DNA from: Marmoricola sp. Leaf446
GTDB lineage: Bacteria > Actinomycetota > Actinomycetes > Propionibacteriales > Nocardioidaceae
DNA length: 64,000 bases
Assembly (NCBI RefSeq): GCF_001424755.1
Contig: NZ_LMRF01000004.1
Coordinates: forward strand, 78,557 to 142,556
Direction of reading: 5' to 3'
Part shown: piece by piece, positions 63,623 through 64,000 of the stretch
How the letters are laid out: each line of letters opens with the position of its first letter
How positions within the stretch are numbered: position 1 is the stretch's first letter
Program-made: the position numbers and the translations under genes
The notes under the pieces: generated by a model
Database searches by the model: none
Seen by the model: only the letters and a program-made list of their open reading frames with translations
Told to the model about the DNA's origin: nothing

Positions 63623-64000
63623 GCGAGGAGCAGCCGCCCACCGTCCCGTTCGCAGCCGGACCCGACCAGTCGGACCGGCCCGACCAGGGTCAGCCCGACC
63701 AGCCGCGTCAGCCCGACCAGTCCGACCAGCCGCGTCAGCCCGACCAGCGCGACCAGCCCGGCCGGCCGGCCCAGCCCGGCCTCCTCCGCGGCCGGCCGCG
63801 CGCCACCTCGCCCGAGGACGACCGCTGGTTCGTCGAGCACGGCTTGCCGTGGTTCGTGCCCGAGCGTCGCGAGCGGGCCCACCGGGCGCTGCGCGACCCC
63901 CGCCTGCTCGTGGGGCTGGTCGGCGTCGCGCTGCTCAGCCTGCTCGGCGGCATCGCACTGGCGTGGCTGGCCGGCACGCCCAGCCTGGCGCCCGCCTCGC
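63619..64000 (+). CDS. Membrane protein with Pro-Asp-Gln repeats, 5' part
   Basis: The window ends inside this gene; 127 residues are visible. A hydrophilic N-terminus has repeated Q/D-P-D-Q units (DQPRQPDQSDQPRQPDQRDQ), encoded by repeats of CAGCCCGACCAG. After DDRWFVEHGLPWFVPERRER a hydrophobic segment follows at about residues 96-118. Family is not recognised; the repeat may act as a flexible cytoplasmic or surface linker. The GTG overlaps the ribF stop. Confidence 0.75.
   Translation, partial: MSEEQPPTVPFAAGPDQSDRPDQGQPDQPRQPDQSDQPRQPDQRDQPGRPAQPGLLRGRPRATSPEDDRWFVEHGLPWFVPERRERAHRALRDPRLLVGLVGVALLSLLGGIALAWLAGTPSLAPAS

Overview
The window is a single high-GC stretch of actinobacterial chromosome, most likely from Nocardioides or a close relative in the Nocardioidaceae. 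The evidence is the very strong G/C third-position bias, frequent GTG starts, alanine/proline-rich tails on S16, S2 and IF-2, and a gene order (glnB-glnD-ffh, rpsP-KH-rimM-trmD, rplS-lepB-rnhB-DUF2469, yraN-comM-dprA-xerC, rpsB-tsf-pyrH-frr-cdsA, rlmN, dxr-rip-ispG, proS, rimP-nusA-ylxR-infB-rbfA-truB-ribF) that is the conserved actinobacterial translation and envelope backbone. The genus is an inference. I saw no rRNA, tRNA, CRISPR array, insertion sequence or prophage.

Layout. 1-4.1 kb: nitrogen sensing (PII end, glnD) and SRP (ffh). 4.1-7.9 kb: a secreted beta-propeller protein, an amidohydrolase, a PrmC-like methyltransferase and a small membrane protein. 7.9-14.2 kb: ribosome and tRNA maturation genes, with a TrmD fused to an acetyltransferase domain, followed by L19, signal peptidase I and RNase HII. 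14.2-16.6 kb: an orphan TadE/TadG-like pair with weaker GC bias. 16.7-20.8 kb: yraN-comM-dprA-xerC, a coupled DNA-processing block. 20.8-21.1 kb: a 73-bp tandem repeat with internal inverted arms. 21.1-26.3 kb: an M23-like secreted protein, then rpsB-tsf, pyrH-frr-cdsA. 26.3-31.2 kb: dinB and an accessory cluster of membrane proteins, an Lgt-like enzyme and a COG1964 radical SAM enzyme. 31.3-42.6 kb: rlmN, an alcohol dehydrogenase with a tandemly duplicated 3' end, SDRs, a mannosyltransferase-like GT4, a cyclic-nucleotide pair, LOG, a short AMP-binding fragment and an aldehyde dehydrogenase. 42.8-46.5 kb: MEP isoprenoid enzymes dxr and ispG around the site-2 protease. 46.5-56.1 kb: envelope and accessory genes around proS. 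56.2-64 kb: rimP-nusA-ylxR-infB-rbfA-truB-ribF and the start of a membrane protein with PDQ repeats.

How it works together. Most of the window serves ribosome assembly, translation initiation and co-translational export. Two patterns cut across it. First, at least a dozen genes carry a TAnnnT -10 box ending 6-8 nt before an ATG/GTG with no Shine-Dalgarno sequence, which indicates leaderless transcripts, while the rpsP, rplS and rpsB operons have longer leaders with similar promoters or hairpins. Second, convergent gene pairs and operon ends are marked by long, near-perfect inverted repeats, some of them in repeated families. The best candidate for an undescribed system is the operon at 27450-30802, which pairs an Lgt-fold protein lacking the usual catalytic histidine with a radical SAM enzyme of the family that contains the archaeal tetraether lipid synthase, plus two membrane proteins.
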